Shown one piece after another: positions 12,072 to 23,700 of a stretch of 64,000 nt of DNA. The notes beneath the pieces are model-generated. The model worked only from the letters and a program-made list of their open reading frames with translations. It searched no databases and was not told the origin of the DNA. The stretch is from Gautieria morchelliformis (taxonomy: Eukaryota; Basidiomycota; Agaricomycetes; Gomphales; Gomphaceae). A program made the position numbers and the translations under genes. How positions within the stretch are numbered: position 1 is the stretch's first letter; the number at the start of each line of letters is the position of its first letter. The stretch spans positions 1 through 64,000 of the forward strand of contig WHVA01000143.1 in the NCBI GenBank assembly GCA_015179125.1, given 5' to 3'.

Positions 12072-12726
12072 GACTGGAGGATATGCTACTGTGGGAAGCA
12101 TGAGTCTGTAACTGCAGTGTACTTGATTTTTGTTGTAGCTCACGTTACCTGAGCAGTATATGACGAGTTTTGGTGTCATTAGTGTTTCACATCCTGTGAG
12201 GGATATGATCGTTCATATCCAAACTCCTCGAAACCTTGCATTTGCTATCCAACATAGTACATGGATATTCAAGAAACCTCAAATAACAGTATACAGTAAG
12301 CCATCAATCAAATTCCTCAAGGGGGACTACAGCGTTGTTAAATGGTTCATAGCACTCTGGAGAGCTACATGTTTTACTGCCTTCTGAGCTTTCAGCAATG
12401 CTATTGAGTCCATCATGTCCTCCTTGTCCCCAATTCTTCTTTGTTTGGAAAAGGCGACTGCAATTGGTGAGTGTTAGTGACGTTCATCTTGCAGAAATGG
12501 CATACCTATTCCACCAGTGCAGCAGTTCCTGTACCTCTTCCTCAAAATCCGGGTCTTCTAAAAACTTCACCAGTGCCAGAAAAACTGGGTGTTATCGAAT
12601 GAACAGCCGATATTTTTATTCGTCTCCTCCGAGGATAACGCGAATCGGGTCTGGGTGAGGTAGAGACCAGATCAATGGTAACCAGCGATTGTCAGGCCTT
12701 TTCTCACCTGTGTTGTGACATACGCC
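12072..12726. other. No recognisable gene
   Basis: Sequence between the transposase stop and the syntaxin remnant. Short frames without recognised domains, and no mariner terminus resembling CACCTGTTTGCAG. Confidence 0.5.
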
Positions 12727-13480
12727 AGAGATCGGCGAGTAACCTGTAGCATGTCAGCCAGTCATAGACAGACAGGCATCGACTCGTAGAAGCCAAGGAC
12801 GTACCCGACTTCCATGTCCTTCTCGACATTCATGGCTGCCATCTGGATAGTCTCGATGGTTTCATCTTGCTGCTCAACGAGAATCCTCATCTAATAGGGA
12901 TAAGATCACAGCACCCTGCGAAGGTCTGCTAAGGACTTACATCATTGAAGAGCTGCGCCAGCTCGCCCAGAGTACGCTCAATTCATTTAATGTCTTCGTG
13001 GCGCTCTTGGACCTCACGATAGGCCGCGCGCGACTCGCTGTAGCGATCGGAAGATTGAAGCTATTACGCAGGATGAGATAAACGAAGCACAAAAGGAATG
13101 AACCTTACAGCTTGAGCGAAGATCTGTTCGCCCTGGTCGTTGTTGACTACCACCTTGACTTCATTGGGGGTAGCATCAGGCTTGACTAGACAGAAATCAG
13201 CTTGAGGGCATCGACAGGTGACTATTGACTACCAATCTTGAATTGCTGCTCCATGCGTTGTTTGTACTTAGCCCGGTACTGCTGTTCCACCTGTTGATAG
13301 TTTTGAATGGCCTCGACGAACTTCTGCTTCACCGAGCCCATCTGCATTGTCCATCTACGGTGAAGCGAATATATTTGGTCTATCACAGGTGGTACGCACC
13401 TGTTGCTTGTGGATCTGTCCATCCCTTCCGCTGCCACCCTTCCTGTGAAGGTTCTTGATGCGAACCTTAAGCTCACTCAC
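12727..13480 (-). pseudogene. Syntaxin (plasma-membrane t-SNARE, Sso1-like) remnant
   Basis: Minus-strand exons encode the middle of a syntaxin: SELKVRIKNLHRKGGSG near 13470, then KQKFVEAIQNYQQVEQQYR, VKPDATPNEVKVVVNNDQG near 13180, EQIFAQA, SRAAYREVQERHEDIK, IERTLGELAQLFND and MRILVEQQDETIETIQMAAM near 12890, separated by short GT-AG introns. This is the Habc end, linker and first half of the SNARE helix. The rest of the SNARE helix and the C-terminal membrane anchor are absent, as is most of the N-terminus. A TGA at 12983-12985 replaces the Arg of the usual K-R-I-E stretch, consistent with CGA to TGA. It cannot make a working SNARE. Confidence 0.8.
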
Positions 13481-13499
13481 CTCTTTGAACCAGAGTCTG

Positions 13500-14700
13500 A
13501 CGAGTTCGAAGGCGTATCAGACAGCGAAGATGACGAGGATACGAGGAGGATGATGAGGATGAGGATGGAGATGGTGGCGAAGCATATAGCTGTGTGAGCT
13601 ACCACACCGTGATGGTGCTAACATGATATCGATGAGAGAGCTGGAATGGATACTTCAAGCTTGCCAGCCTGCCTGCACATTATAGGGCTCTGAGCGTGTA
13701 TCGGCTTACAAATTCCACAAGCGCTTATACGGTAGTAGCATCCGGTGCTCATATCCTTCATCACAGAATACCTATGCGCCCCGGGCTCACCTCCAATCAC
13801 TCCCACTCCTCCACCCAAAGACGTAGCGCCCTCTGTAAAACACCGTACGTCCAAAGAGTCACTGATATTCTTGGTAGTATCATGCTGACATTCTTTGGTT
13901 ACTGAATAGCTCCCGGAGATCGTAGTCACATACCAGAGTCGTCTAAGCCCGCGTATAGCGTCCTCTCAGAGGAGCTGAGATGTTTAAGGCAAATTTCCCC
14001 CGTACGCACGATTATTATGTTAGTTGCCCATTCCTGACCTGTTGATTTAGCCACAGCAAAAGTGTATGGTTGATGACACTGAATGACGACTGGATGCCCT
14101 TTTCGATGCTCTCAACTGTGAGACGCTCTCAAAACCCGTTGTTGAGCAGTTGGTGAATTTGACAAACGGTACGATATTATCTTGGGGTAACTTTGATGAT
14201 CTTCAATGGAGTTTTCTTTCGCAGCGTAGAAATCGAGATGCGGCCATGGCTTCGAGTCCGTGTATCACTCTGCATTGCCTCCGACCATTTCACAGACGCG
14301 ATTTTACTTGCAGTCAAAGGAGGCATGGAGCTCTTGCAAAATACGCAGGCCTATTTCGAATGCCAGACGACTACTCTACCATACCTTCGTCTATATCAGT
14401 CGATCATGACCAACGACCTCACGGACATCATTCAAAACGCAGACCTGCGCGAATGGCAGGAAATTTTCGTTGGCATTGGTGGCAAAAGCTCAAATTATTT
14501 TTAAATTTTATTATTGGCTTTTACAATATTGTTCTGAGTAGGATTAAAAATATTGAAAAAAAATAATTTTTTTTAACGACTCAAGCTCCATATAACGAAG
14601 AACATTATATTTAGACTGATGTTCGTCAACAATGCATGCGCTAAATCTATAGCAATGACTCGTGTTCTACTGATCCTCATAATGATCCATGACCGTCTCC
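13500..14700. other. No recognised gene; one orphan frame
   Basis: Contains an acidic GAGGATGAG-type low-complexity stretch near 13520-13580. A 103-codon plus-strand frame at 14193-14504 (with segments such as LLQNTQAYFECQTTTLPYLR and LREWQEIFVG) reads like ordinary protein, but I do not recognise it. It may be an exon of a captured or broken host gene. Confidence 0.4.
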
Positions 14701-14703
14701 CAC

Positions 14704-16346
14704 CTATTCCCTGACAAGATTCCTAATAGCTTTCCTGACAGCCCGTGTGATAAAGTTAGCATCACCCCATGACAATCCAATGTTTGCCATGATAGTATCT
14801 ACCGCTATGTCCTTTAGTTCGTTTAGAAAATACACCTGCTTCGTTTCAAATCTTTCTTTGAGGGAATCGATGTTTTGGCCTCTGGCTTCGGGCCAGGTAC
14901 GAACCTCTTCAAGAAAGTCATTGATGCTAGGAAAATCAATGTTCGCAGGTGTTGTAGGAATGGGCTCACTCTTTCGAGAGTTGGGTGGAGTGGCGGGATG
15001 GATGGGATGAATGTTTTGAGCAAATGCTCGATAGTCGTATTGTGGGAAGAAGCCAGGAAACTGCATGACGGGAAAAGAGCCTTGAACGCCGAGTGGGGCA
15101 TGACCGGGTATGTTCTGCATCGGCACCTCTTCAGACTTTTCTTTTGGAACCACATTTTCTTCTTTACGGTAATGGAAGTCTCGGAAATGTGAATTGTTTG
15201 GTGGAGTTTTCAGAGTGACACCATGCATCTCAGAAACCTATTTGTGCATTATTAGCAGTGAGTAGCATGGATATAGTGTATGTACATACCAAGGCCACCA
15301 CCCAGGATTGCAGTTGGTTCCAGGACAAATGTGCATGCTCTCCATTCTTGGTTAGCTTGCAAACTTTTGCAATGCAAGTGCTCTTGCCACAGTTAGAATA
15401 TTCCGCCTTCAACGCCTCCATGTAATCCTTTTCCTGTTTTGTCAACTGGCCACGCTCTTTGATGTCAGACCCTGAATTGGCATCAGAATCAGTGTTCAAA
15501 TCGTGGATCCGAGCTTCTCTCTTCTTTCTGCCCCTGCCACCATTATTTGCCACCGTTTTTCCTTTTTTGCCAGAAAGTGCGTGCCGAAGCGACGCCATGT
15601 ACTATAATACTACAATATCAGATACGGCTACCATGGTGATCCATATGATCACTTACATCTTCATCCAGGACAATTTCTACTTCTACCCCACTCGCATCAC
15701 CCTTTTTCTTCTTTACCTGAGCGCTCTTCACATCATCCTTGAGAGTGGCCCAGTCATCTTCCTTGGCAAGCTTCGAGAGATGCTTGTCGCGCACTCCTTT
15801 GAGGCGGTAAGCTAGCTGGGGCATTTTTTTCACATTTTTGTAGCACCCAATGGCTTTGAAAACATGCTCCTCCACGTCATTGAAGTGCGCACTAGCTGGG
15901 ATTTTGACACATTCAATAAATCCTTCCGGTTCGGTACAATCCGGAACACGCAAGACAATGTCTAGATAAAGCATGAGCATATATATAATAAAAATATTAA
16001 AATACATACTAGGCTCATCCTTTACCTGTTTGTGAACGACATCTACTGGCTCCTCAGATTCTGAGCCGTCCGGTAGCTCATTGGACTCAGCCTCGGATAC
16101 GGTTTCCGGTCAAAACTCTTCTTGATCTGAGGCCGGTTCCATCATGTCAGCGAATTGGACCTTTTTCGCTGCCTGACACTTCGGTCGAGAAGTGCCGGTT
16201 TCATCAGCTGGCAGATCATTTTGTCAGTTCTTGATGAAATTCCATTATTATAACATACTGACCAGGTAATGTTCTTTCCAATGATTCATTGACCATATTA
16301 TCTCTACCAGACTTAGAAGGCTTCCTTTTGTTCTTACCATTCCCCA
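14704..16346 (-). pseudogene. Multi-exon gene of a basidiomycete family of unknown function, probably broken
   Basis: Reading leftwards: MGNGKNKRKPSKSGRDN from 16346, an acidic exon (SEAESNELPDGSESEEPVD), KIPASAHFNDVEEHVFKAIG near 15890, basic MASLRHALSGKKGKTV near 15598, LTKQEKDYMEALKAEYSNCG, LSWNQLQSWVVALV, then a last exon ending WGDANFITRAVRKAIRNLV near 14710. GT-AG introns separate the exons. Similar proteins with an H-x-D-V-E-x-H-x-F-K-A-x-G segment recur in agaricomycete genomes without known role; that is from memory. An in-frame TGA at 16110-16112 in the acidic exon suggests a pseudogene unless that stretch is spliced out. Confidence 0.55.
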
Positions 16347-17724
16347 TCGTTTCAGCGGCTACAGCAAGTCAAATCGGGTCGGATAACACCGACTCATTTT
16401 TACGTGTGAGTAACGTACTTCACGCTCGCTTGTTCCTTCTACTCTGACATTATATCTTAGCGCACCTGCAGACACAGTGGAGGTAAGTTTTCCTTCTTTG
16501 AATCTACATTCATGATGCTGACTGGATCTGTGCTTTGTTGCATTGTGCTCTCTGGAGTGCTTGTCGCAGGCTTGTTTCTATCTTTTTTTTCAAGTAAAAT
16601 AGCAAGTCCTGTGCAAAATAATGGAAGGCCCCCTGCGCCAGTCAGAGCGTTTGGGCCAGCTTAGGTCTATTGGCAATTCCCGGCCCAAAGCTAAGGTGCG
16701 CATTCTTTACGATGTGACACGCATTGCCAGCAATCATATTATAATCTTAGATTTCACCTATACCTGTTTGCCCGCATTATGATCACCAAGATCATCATTC
16801 GCAAGGATACAATCATCCTGAAGAATTGTCTAATACATCATATGGTCTTCCATGCCGACCCCTTAATTCCCGCGACACCCGCCTGGGCGGTCGTTCCTCT
16901 GCGACCGCACTGGGCGCCGCCGCCTCTTCCTCCTCTCCTGCGCGGGGATGTCCCTCTTCTTCACACTGCAGACCATGTGCAGTGCGCAGTTCACAATCAC
17001 CGGCTCGACGGTGGCGCACGCGAGCTCGCGCTGGGGAGGACGGCATCGACGCAGCAGAGCGCGCGGCGTGCGGCCTGACGCTGACGCGGAGGAGGCGCAC
17101 GTGGGGCCGACGGTGAGCGTGCTGAGGCGTGGCAGGAGGCGCGCGGCGAGGGCGGGCCAGTGCGCGGGGGGCACGTTGACAAGGGCGAGGCGGGGCGCGA
17201 GCACGAGGACGTGGTGCACGGCGGCAAGGCACGCGGGGGGCCACGCGAAGGTGTCGAAGGGTGCGGCGGAGGTGTCGAAGGGCGCGGCGGAGGCGGCGTC
17301 GTCCAGGGCGAGGGCGGGACAGCCCGGGGCGCCGATGGGCACTCTAACAAAAGGTGAGTTGCTTCTAAGGCACACTGTTACGATCGATATACTGCGTGGT
17401 CCAGGCCCACTCGGGGAATATTTGTGCATTTGATCCACGAGTTTACCCGGGCCGCGAGGATTGAAGACCTCCCAGCGAGCCAGTCGAGCGGTCGTAGTAC
17501 GAGTACGAGTACTGCCTAGAGTAAGGAGTATTATATATGTGACATCTGGTAGCGCGGAGCGCATTACTAGTTACTGGTGTAGTGTCACCTTAAACCCGGT
17601 ATTTATCATGCAGGAGAGGCACATTCGAGCATGAGGCGGCGGATGTGCGTCTGCTATCCTTGGTAGTAGGTCGAACAGTCTTCTCTTGGGGCTTATGGAC
17701 GTGGCGGTAGCGGGTCAACAACTA
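16347..17724. other. GC-rich island, coding status unclear
   Basis: From about 16863 to 17564 the sequence is far richer in G and C than its surroundings and has overlapping long frames on both strands. The minus-strand frame (233 codons) includes APRLALVNVPPAHWPALAAR and LLPRLSTLTVGPTCA, reminiscent of leucine-rich or F-box proteins. GC-rich DNA opens many frames by chance, so I make no call. A short start MEGPLRQSERLGQLRSIG at 16621 is followed by a possible donor. Nothing else was recognised. Confidence 0.35.
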
Positions 17725-18025
17725 GCCATTATTCTATCTAGACTGGTACCTATGAAGAATATGTAGTTATTTATTACAGTGATGCAAACCTTTGGATACT
17801 CACAAAAGGGTGTTTGACCACCCAGCCTAGTGGCCAAAAATGCAAAAACTCAAAAGTTTGTCTTACTTGGATTTCATACATCTGTGCCCTAGCTATGATC
17901 AACATATGTTCATGTACAAAATCTCAAGGCAATCCGAGCAGAAGCTAGTGAGAAATCCTTGTTCGAGTTTTGCGCGCTAAAATGGAGTCAAATTTGACGC
18001 GCGCCTTACGTACTGCAAACAGGTG
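17725..18025 (-). repeat. Right inverted arm of a mariner-type element
   Basis: Reverse complement of the left arm (10489-10785) with scattered differences. Its outer end reads CGTACTGCAAACAGGTG followed by TA at 18026-18027. That outer end falls inside the coding sequence of the neighbouring DDE transposase remnant. Confidence 0.8.
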
Positions 18026-18029
18026 TAAT

Positions 18030-19316
18030 GAACATGGGCCAGAGCCACTGAACCAGCTCACTGAACAAATAAGCACGCATTGGATAAAACTAGCAAACTA
18101 CGCACTATTGGTGTGCGTTATTGCTATCATAGTTATACGACTCTGCACCCTTCCTCCATATCTCCTTGATATTATCACCCCATTGAAGGCGGACACGAAG
18201 CCACCCTCTTTCTATTGTTGTATTGTGGATACTCTTGAGGAATTGATGAGCCGAGAGCTCTGCCACCGGCAGGTCGGGTGAGAATGCCTCACTGGTAAAT
18301 GTATTGATTAAGACAGATAAATATAATCTGTTTAGTGACATACCAAAGTGCATTGGCAAAGCCATACATCTTTGTAGTCTCCGAACCACAATCAGTGGTT
18401 GACTGAATTGGCATCCCTGTATATAGATGATTCTTGTCATTTATTCAACGAATAACAAACATACCTCCAAGTTCCTCAATGAGACTAAGATAGAGGTACG
18501 CAATAGCTTCCCCCAGGCGATTATTTGGTACGACCCACAGCCCTAGCCACTTACCTGACCATACGTCATGTAACGCCCAGATGGGAAAGCCGATTGCAGT
18601 TAGCTTGTCATGACCATCACCGCTCCATTCATAGTGAGGACCTAGGACAACGAGTGGGACCCGATGCACCTTCTTTGCTGTAGGATCTCGGTATGAGAAC
18701 CCTTCGGGATCTTGCAGGCGCATCTCCATTTCTACATAGTCTCTGGTCAAAGATTGAGATGGTCATCTAATATAAAGCAGAAATAGAACTGACTGTGTTA
18801 AGTGAATGCCAGTTTGCCTGGAAATGTCCTCTTTGATGAGGCGTGGGCCGTGCCACCTCGTCGGATCCTTCACCATTTGGTCCATAACAAGCTGTCGCTT
18901 GACAACCTCTGGTATCTCAATGGTAGTAAGTTTACTTCCTTTGAGTCCCATCTTGGAACGTCATCTCGCCACCGAGGTTGGACTAAAGCACGTGCATGTG
19001 CGCAGAGTCACTTCTAAAGTAAAGTACAAGTGAATAGCGGACAAACGAACCTGATGGTAATGTCATGTTCCACCTTGAGCAATTTGCTCAGAGTTATGCG
19101 GTTAGTTATACCACACCGATGTTATTCTGTGAGGAAGGCTTGAAGGTGAGGGTCGTTGGCCAACGCTAGGCTCGTAACAAATGTTATCGTGACCTACAGT
19201 TCTAAGTGGAGAAACTTACGGCAGCTTTTGTGCTGGTTTTTACCAGTGGGGTTGCGATTGTGCAAGCCTGAACTACTGTCGAGGACAGGCTCGTGGCGGT
19301 CATCCTCGTCGTACAT
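18030..19316 (-). pseudogene. Integrase-core DDE transposase-like gene, copy A (IS3EU-like?)
   Basis: Minus-strand spliced gene starting MYDEDDRHEPVLD near 19316. It continues with HNRNPTGKNQ, ITLSKLLKVEHDITIR, VKRQLVMDQMVKDPTRWHGP, then the catalytic core DGHDKLTAIGFPIW, DVWSGKWLGLWVVPNNR, LYLSLIEELGG, TTDCGSETTKMYGFANAL and RLQWGDNIKEIWRKG. It ends with SELVQWLWPMFI, where the mariner arm begins. Two catalytic Asp positions (DGHD, TTDCG) are visible. The family resembles the rve-fold integrase-core proteins common in basidiomycetes; IS3EU is my tentative placement. The frame is broken near 18105 and the C-terminus is cut off by the mariner arm. Confidence 0.65.
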
Positions 19317-19621
19317 CGCGTCAACAAGCACGTGATAAGGAGTACTATCAATAGTATAAAGATGGGTGTGTGGGTGGTTGTGGGGGTGTTTGCGTTTTGC
19401 GTTTTACGTAATCCTGACTAAGACGCAAACAGACCACGCATACTGACTAAGATGCTGCGCACGACGCGCGTTCTCTCCCTCTGCCATCATCCTCCCACCG
19501 TCCTCCCAGCGTGCTTCTTTCACATCTATTTCTGTCTCAAGTATGTTCTCACCTCCTGGATCAATTGACTGACCCTGATGAGGCATGCAGAAGCTTTTAA
19601 TTCACTGGTGTGTCTCTCATT

Positions 19622-20200
19622 TAATTTTCGCTTTTTTAGCTCATTTTTGGCCCCTTTTTAAGCCAGATTACACCTCTCAGCTCCTCTTCACTCTACCTGT
19701 GGGTCTCTGCCTGCATTCTGGTGAGCATCCTGGCCCAATTTTCGCTTTTTTGGATGGTTTGCTCATGCCAACAGCTCTGCAGTGCCTTGGGTATGTTTTT
19801 CTCTTTTATTTTCGCTTTTTAAGGCTTATTTTGGCCTATCATATGCCAGATCTACCCTCTCAGCCTCATATCTCTTAGGTATGATCTCATGCTCAGAGCA
19901 ATTTCCTTTTCTGTGTTAATTTTCGCTTTTTTGCCCCATTTTCCCCCCTTTTCAGGCCAGATTACACCTCTCACCTCCTCTTCACTCTACCTGTGGGTGT
20001 CTGTCTGCATTCTGGTGAGCATCCTGCCCTTATTTTCGCTTTTTTGGGTGGTTTGCTCATGCTAGCAGCTCTGCAGTGCCTTGGGTATGTTTTTTCTCTT
20101 TTGATTTTGCTTTTTAAAGTTTATTTGGCTTTTTTTCAAGCTTACTTAGGTATGTTCCTATTCTCATAGCAATTTTCCTTTTTGGCACCAATTTTGGGTT
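19622..20200 (+). repeat. Tandem leader repeat of H2, 294-bp period, 2 copies
   Basis: AGATTACACCTCTCA recurs at 19665 and 19959, and the surrounding blocks match: ATTCTGGTGAGCATCCTG, TTTGCTCATGC, CAGCTCTGCAGTGCCTTGGG. Both units start with the block TTTTCGCTTTTTT that is also seen in the H1 leader. Confidence 0.85.
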
Positions 20201-20384
20201 TGACCTTAACTGATCAGTTTGCTATTTCTTTCGGTCCCAGCTATTCAGTATGGTTTTGCCATTTGTATGTTGTATTTTCAAGCTAATGTTGACTTGGCCA
20301 TTAGTTTCCCTCCTTGGTTTTTGCTGGGCTTTGTGCCGTGCTAATCTCTCTGTCCTGCCTAGAGTGATTGAGGTGGTTGGTTGG

Positions 20385-20715
20385 TTGGATTGTGCACTGG
20401 AAGCTTGCATTGCAGTTTGATTCTGGCCAGAGTTACAACTCCAGTGTGGTCTGTGGACTAGGATTGGTTTGGTGGTGCACATTGGATTTAGGCGGATTGA
20501 CCACCTCACTGGTATCTGTGGTGGATTTGTTTGGTTGGGTGGTCGGTTGGTTGGATTGTGCACTGGGAGCTTGCATTGCAGTTTGATTCTGGCCAGAGTT
20601 CTAACTCTGTTAGCCAGTGTGGTCTGTGAACTGGGATTGGTTTGGTGGCACACATTGGGTTTAGACGGTTTAGGTGGACATTGACTGCCTCCCTGGTATC
20701 CCCTATTGTTGGTCG
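20385..20715 (+). repeat. 166-bp tandem repeat, 2 copies, before the H2 start
   Basis: GATTGTGCACTGG begins at 20388 and 20554. Shared content includes AGCTTGCATTGCAGTTTGAT, TCTGGCCAGAGTT and GGGATTGGTTTGGTGG. It lies just upstream of the intron-split start codon and is probably 5' untranslated or promoter sequence. Confidence 0.8.
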
Positions 20716-20736
20716 TGAGCTACAGTCATTGTGAAA

Positions 20737-23700
20737 ATGTGAGTATCCTTTATTTATATATATATGGCTTGATTTGAAACTGACTGTAATTCAAGGGAGC
20801 CCTCTACACCAGAGCGTGATAGGCAGGAGGAGCGTGCTCTGGAGCGTCAGCAGCGGTTGCCAATGACGTCCCCTTCTGTGCGTCGTCGGGATAGGGCTCT
20901 CGCTGCAGCTCAAGAACGTCTTCGAAATCCTGACCCTCCACCTCCTCAGCCATTTCCTCGACCTCTACTCCCTCAGAACAATGCAATTCCTTGGCCTCCT
21001 GTGGCTGGACCTTCAAATGCCATTCCACCTGATCTAAGTCCTCGGGATGCTGTACGTGCCATACAGGAACAGTTAGCTGATATGCCTCTGGCACCTGTGC
21101 GTCAGAGACATCCCCTGTTAGCACCGCCACCTGTTCCTGTAGGCTCTGCAGCAGTAGCGGCATTGCAGGCCCAGGCTGCTAATGCCCAGATAGCACCTCC
21201 TCCTCCTGTCCCTGTAGGCTCTGCAGCGGTAGCTGCGTTGCGGGCCCAGGCTGCTAATATCAATCCTAGACCTCTGGCACAACAGAGACAGGGACGATGG
21301 CGTGCATGACACCCTGAACCTCTCCCAGATCAAAGGCCACTCCAGCAGCAGCCTGCACCACAACAACTGGTGCCTCTGCCTCCAGGGCCCCCTGTGCCTC
21401 CACAGCCTCTGCATCCACCTGCTCCTCCTCAGCCCCCTCCACTTCCACTGCCTCCACCAATGCCTTTAAGAAACCTTCCACTAGCACGTCGCCCTTTGAT
21501 TGAACAACAGATTGCACCTCATGACCTTGGTGCTATGGATAACAAATGCCCAAAATGTAAAGCATGGCATTGGAAGGCAGAGCGTCTGACCAAGTCTACT
21601 ATTGCCGAGCCCAAATTTGGTATATGTTGTTCAAAGGGCCAGATACACCTTGAATTGTTGATGGAACCTCCAGAACCATTAAAGACTCTTTTGGCCAGCC
21701 AAGACAGGCGTGGCAAACAGTTTAGGGAAAAGATTCGGAACTATAATGCTGCACTGGCATTTGTCTCTGTGGGAGTGAACATAGATCACAAGGTCGTGAA
21801 TAGACCTGGGCCATATGTCTTCAAAATTCAGGGAGGCCTCTATCATATTCATGGCGCTCTTCTTCCTGCTGAGGGTCAGGATAGGAAACCCAGCTATGCG
21901 CAGCTCTACTTTTATGATCCAGCAGAGGCTTTGCGGCGTAGGGAGGTCAATAACAGATTTGATCCTTTGGATTCAGATGTTTTAAGTGACCTCCAGGAAA
22001 TGATGCAGGCTCACAATCCATTGGTTCCCATCTATCAGCAGGCGATGGAAAGGCTTAGGAACCAGCCAGATAGGTTGAATGTGGAGGCCAGACTCACCTA
22101 TAGAGCACATACAGACCAGAGAAGATATAATATTCCTACAGCGGATGAGATTGCCATTGTGCTCCCTGGAGAAGGTGTGCCTGGAGGCACTAGAGACATT
22201 GTCATTCAGCTTAGAGGTGGAGAACTGCAACGAATTCAGGCTGAGCATGCATTGTATGCGCCACTACACTATGTCCTTCTCTTTCCCAGAGGTGAATCAG
22301 GCTGGGATTGGGACATTCCACGGATAGGCCAAGCTCTTCCACAACAAGGCCAGGAGGAGGAGGGGGAGGGGGAGGACCCTTCAAGTGACAGGCGTGTGAC
22401 CATGTCAAAATACTATCGTTATCGTCTTTTTCCGAGGGAGGGTGAAGCTGAAACTCTCTTCCTGGCTGGCAAGCTCTTTCAGCAATACATTGTGGATGCT
22501 TGGGCAGCGACTGAACAGCAGAAGCTAAATTGGATCAAATACCATCAACATGAGCTGCGGGCTGAGGTCTACAATCAGATGATTGATACATTTGGACCTG
22601 AGGACAATCAGCCCAATCCAGCTAACTTGGGAAAAAAGGTCATCTTGCCTGCTACATTTACTGGGAGCGCCAGGGATATGAATGAGAATTTTCAAAATTC
22701 AATGGCGATCACTAGGAAGCATGGTCCAGCAGATATCTTTGTGACAATGACAGCAAACCCCCAGTGGAAGGAAATCAAAGATGCTCTCAAGCCAGGCCAG
22801 ACTCCCAGTGATCGTCCTGACTTGGTTGCAAGGGTTTTTCATCTCAAGAAGGAGCAATTGATCAAACGTATCATGAAGGATGGTATCCTTGGTCGCGCAG
22901 TCGCACGTGTCCATGTGATCGAATTCCAGAAGCGGGGGCTCCCTCATATGCACCTTCTTATATGGTTTAAAGAGGAGGATAAGATCAGGACACCGGAAGC
23001 TGTGGATGCTTTGGTTTGGGCTGTCTTTCCTGATCAGCAAGAGCATCCAAGGCTCTACAAATTAGTTTGTGATCTAATGACTCATGGCCCCTGTGGACAA
23101 GCGCGTCCTCGGGCTTCTTGCATGACAGAGGGCAAGTGTTCTAAACATTTCCCAAAGGAATTTCGTGAGGTGACATCTGTCACTGAAGATGGCTATCCAC
23201 AGTATCGCCGTCCTAATGATGGCAGACAGCATAATGTCAGAGGCAACATCATGGACAACCGCGACGTGGTTCCCTATTGTCCCACCCTCCTCTTGGAATT
23301 TGAATGCCATATTAATGTGGAACCCACTTTCAATGTGCGCTCTATCAAGTACATTCACAAGTATATGTACAAGGGGCCCGACAGGACCACAATGGCCATT
23401 AATAAGGAGAGGGATGAGGTTAAACAGTACCTCGATGCACGCTATGTCAGCTCACATGAAGGTGCTTGGAGACTGCTGGAATATAAAATGCATGTTCAGG
23501 TCCCTGCTGTTATGGCACTTCCAGTCCATTTGCCAGGCCAGCACAATGTGATATTTGATCCTCATATGGATCCAGGCATGGTTTTGCAAAGGGCAGATGG
23601 TGCTAAGACCATGCTCATGGCCTATTTTGAAGCCAATCACAGATATCCTGAGGCATGTGAATGGCTCTATGTGGAATTTCCTGAGCACTATGTCTGGGAG

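Noticed and set aside
19560-19625. Exact 5' TC end of Helitron H2
   Set aside because: Several TC dinucleotides after A are possible and no second copy with the same boundary is available.
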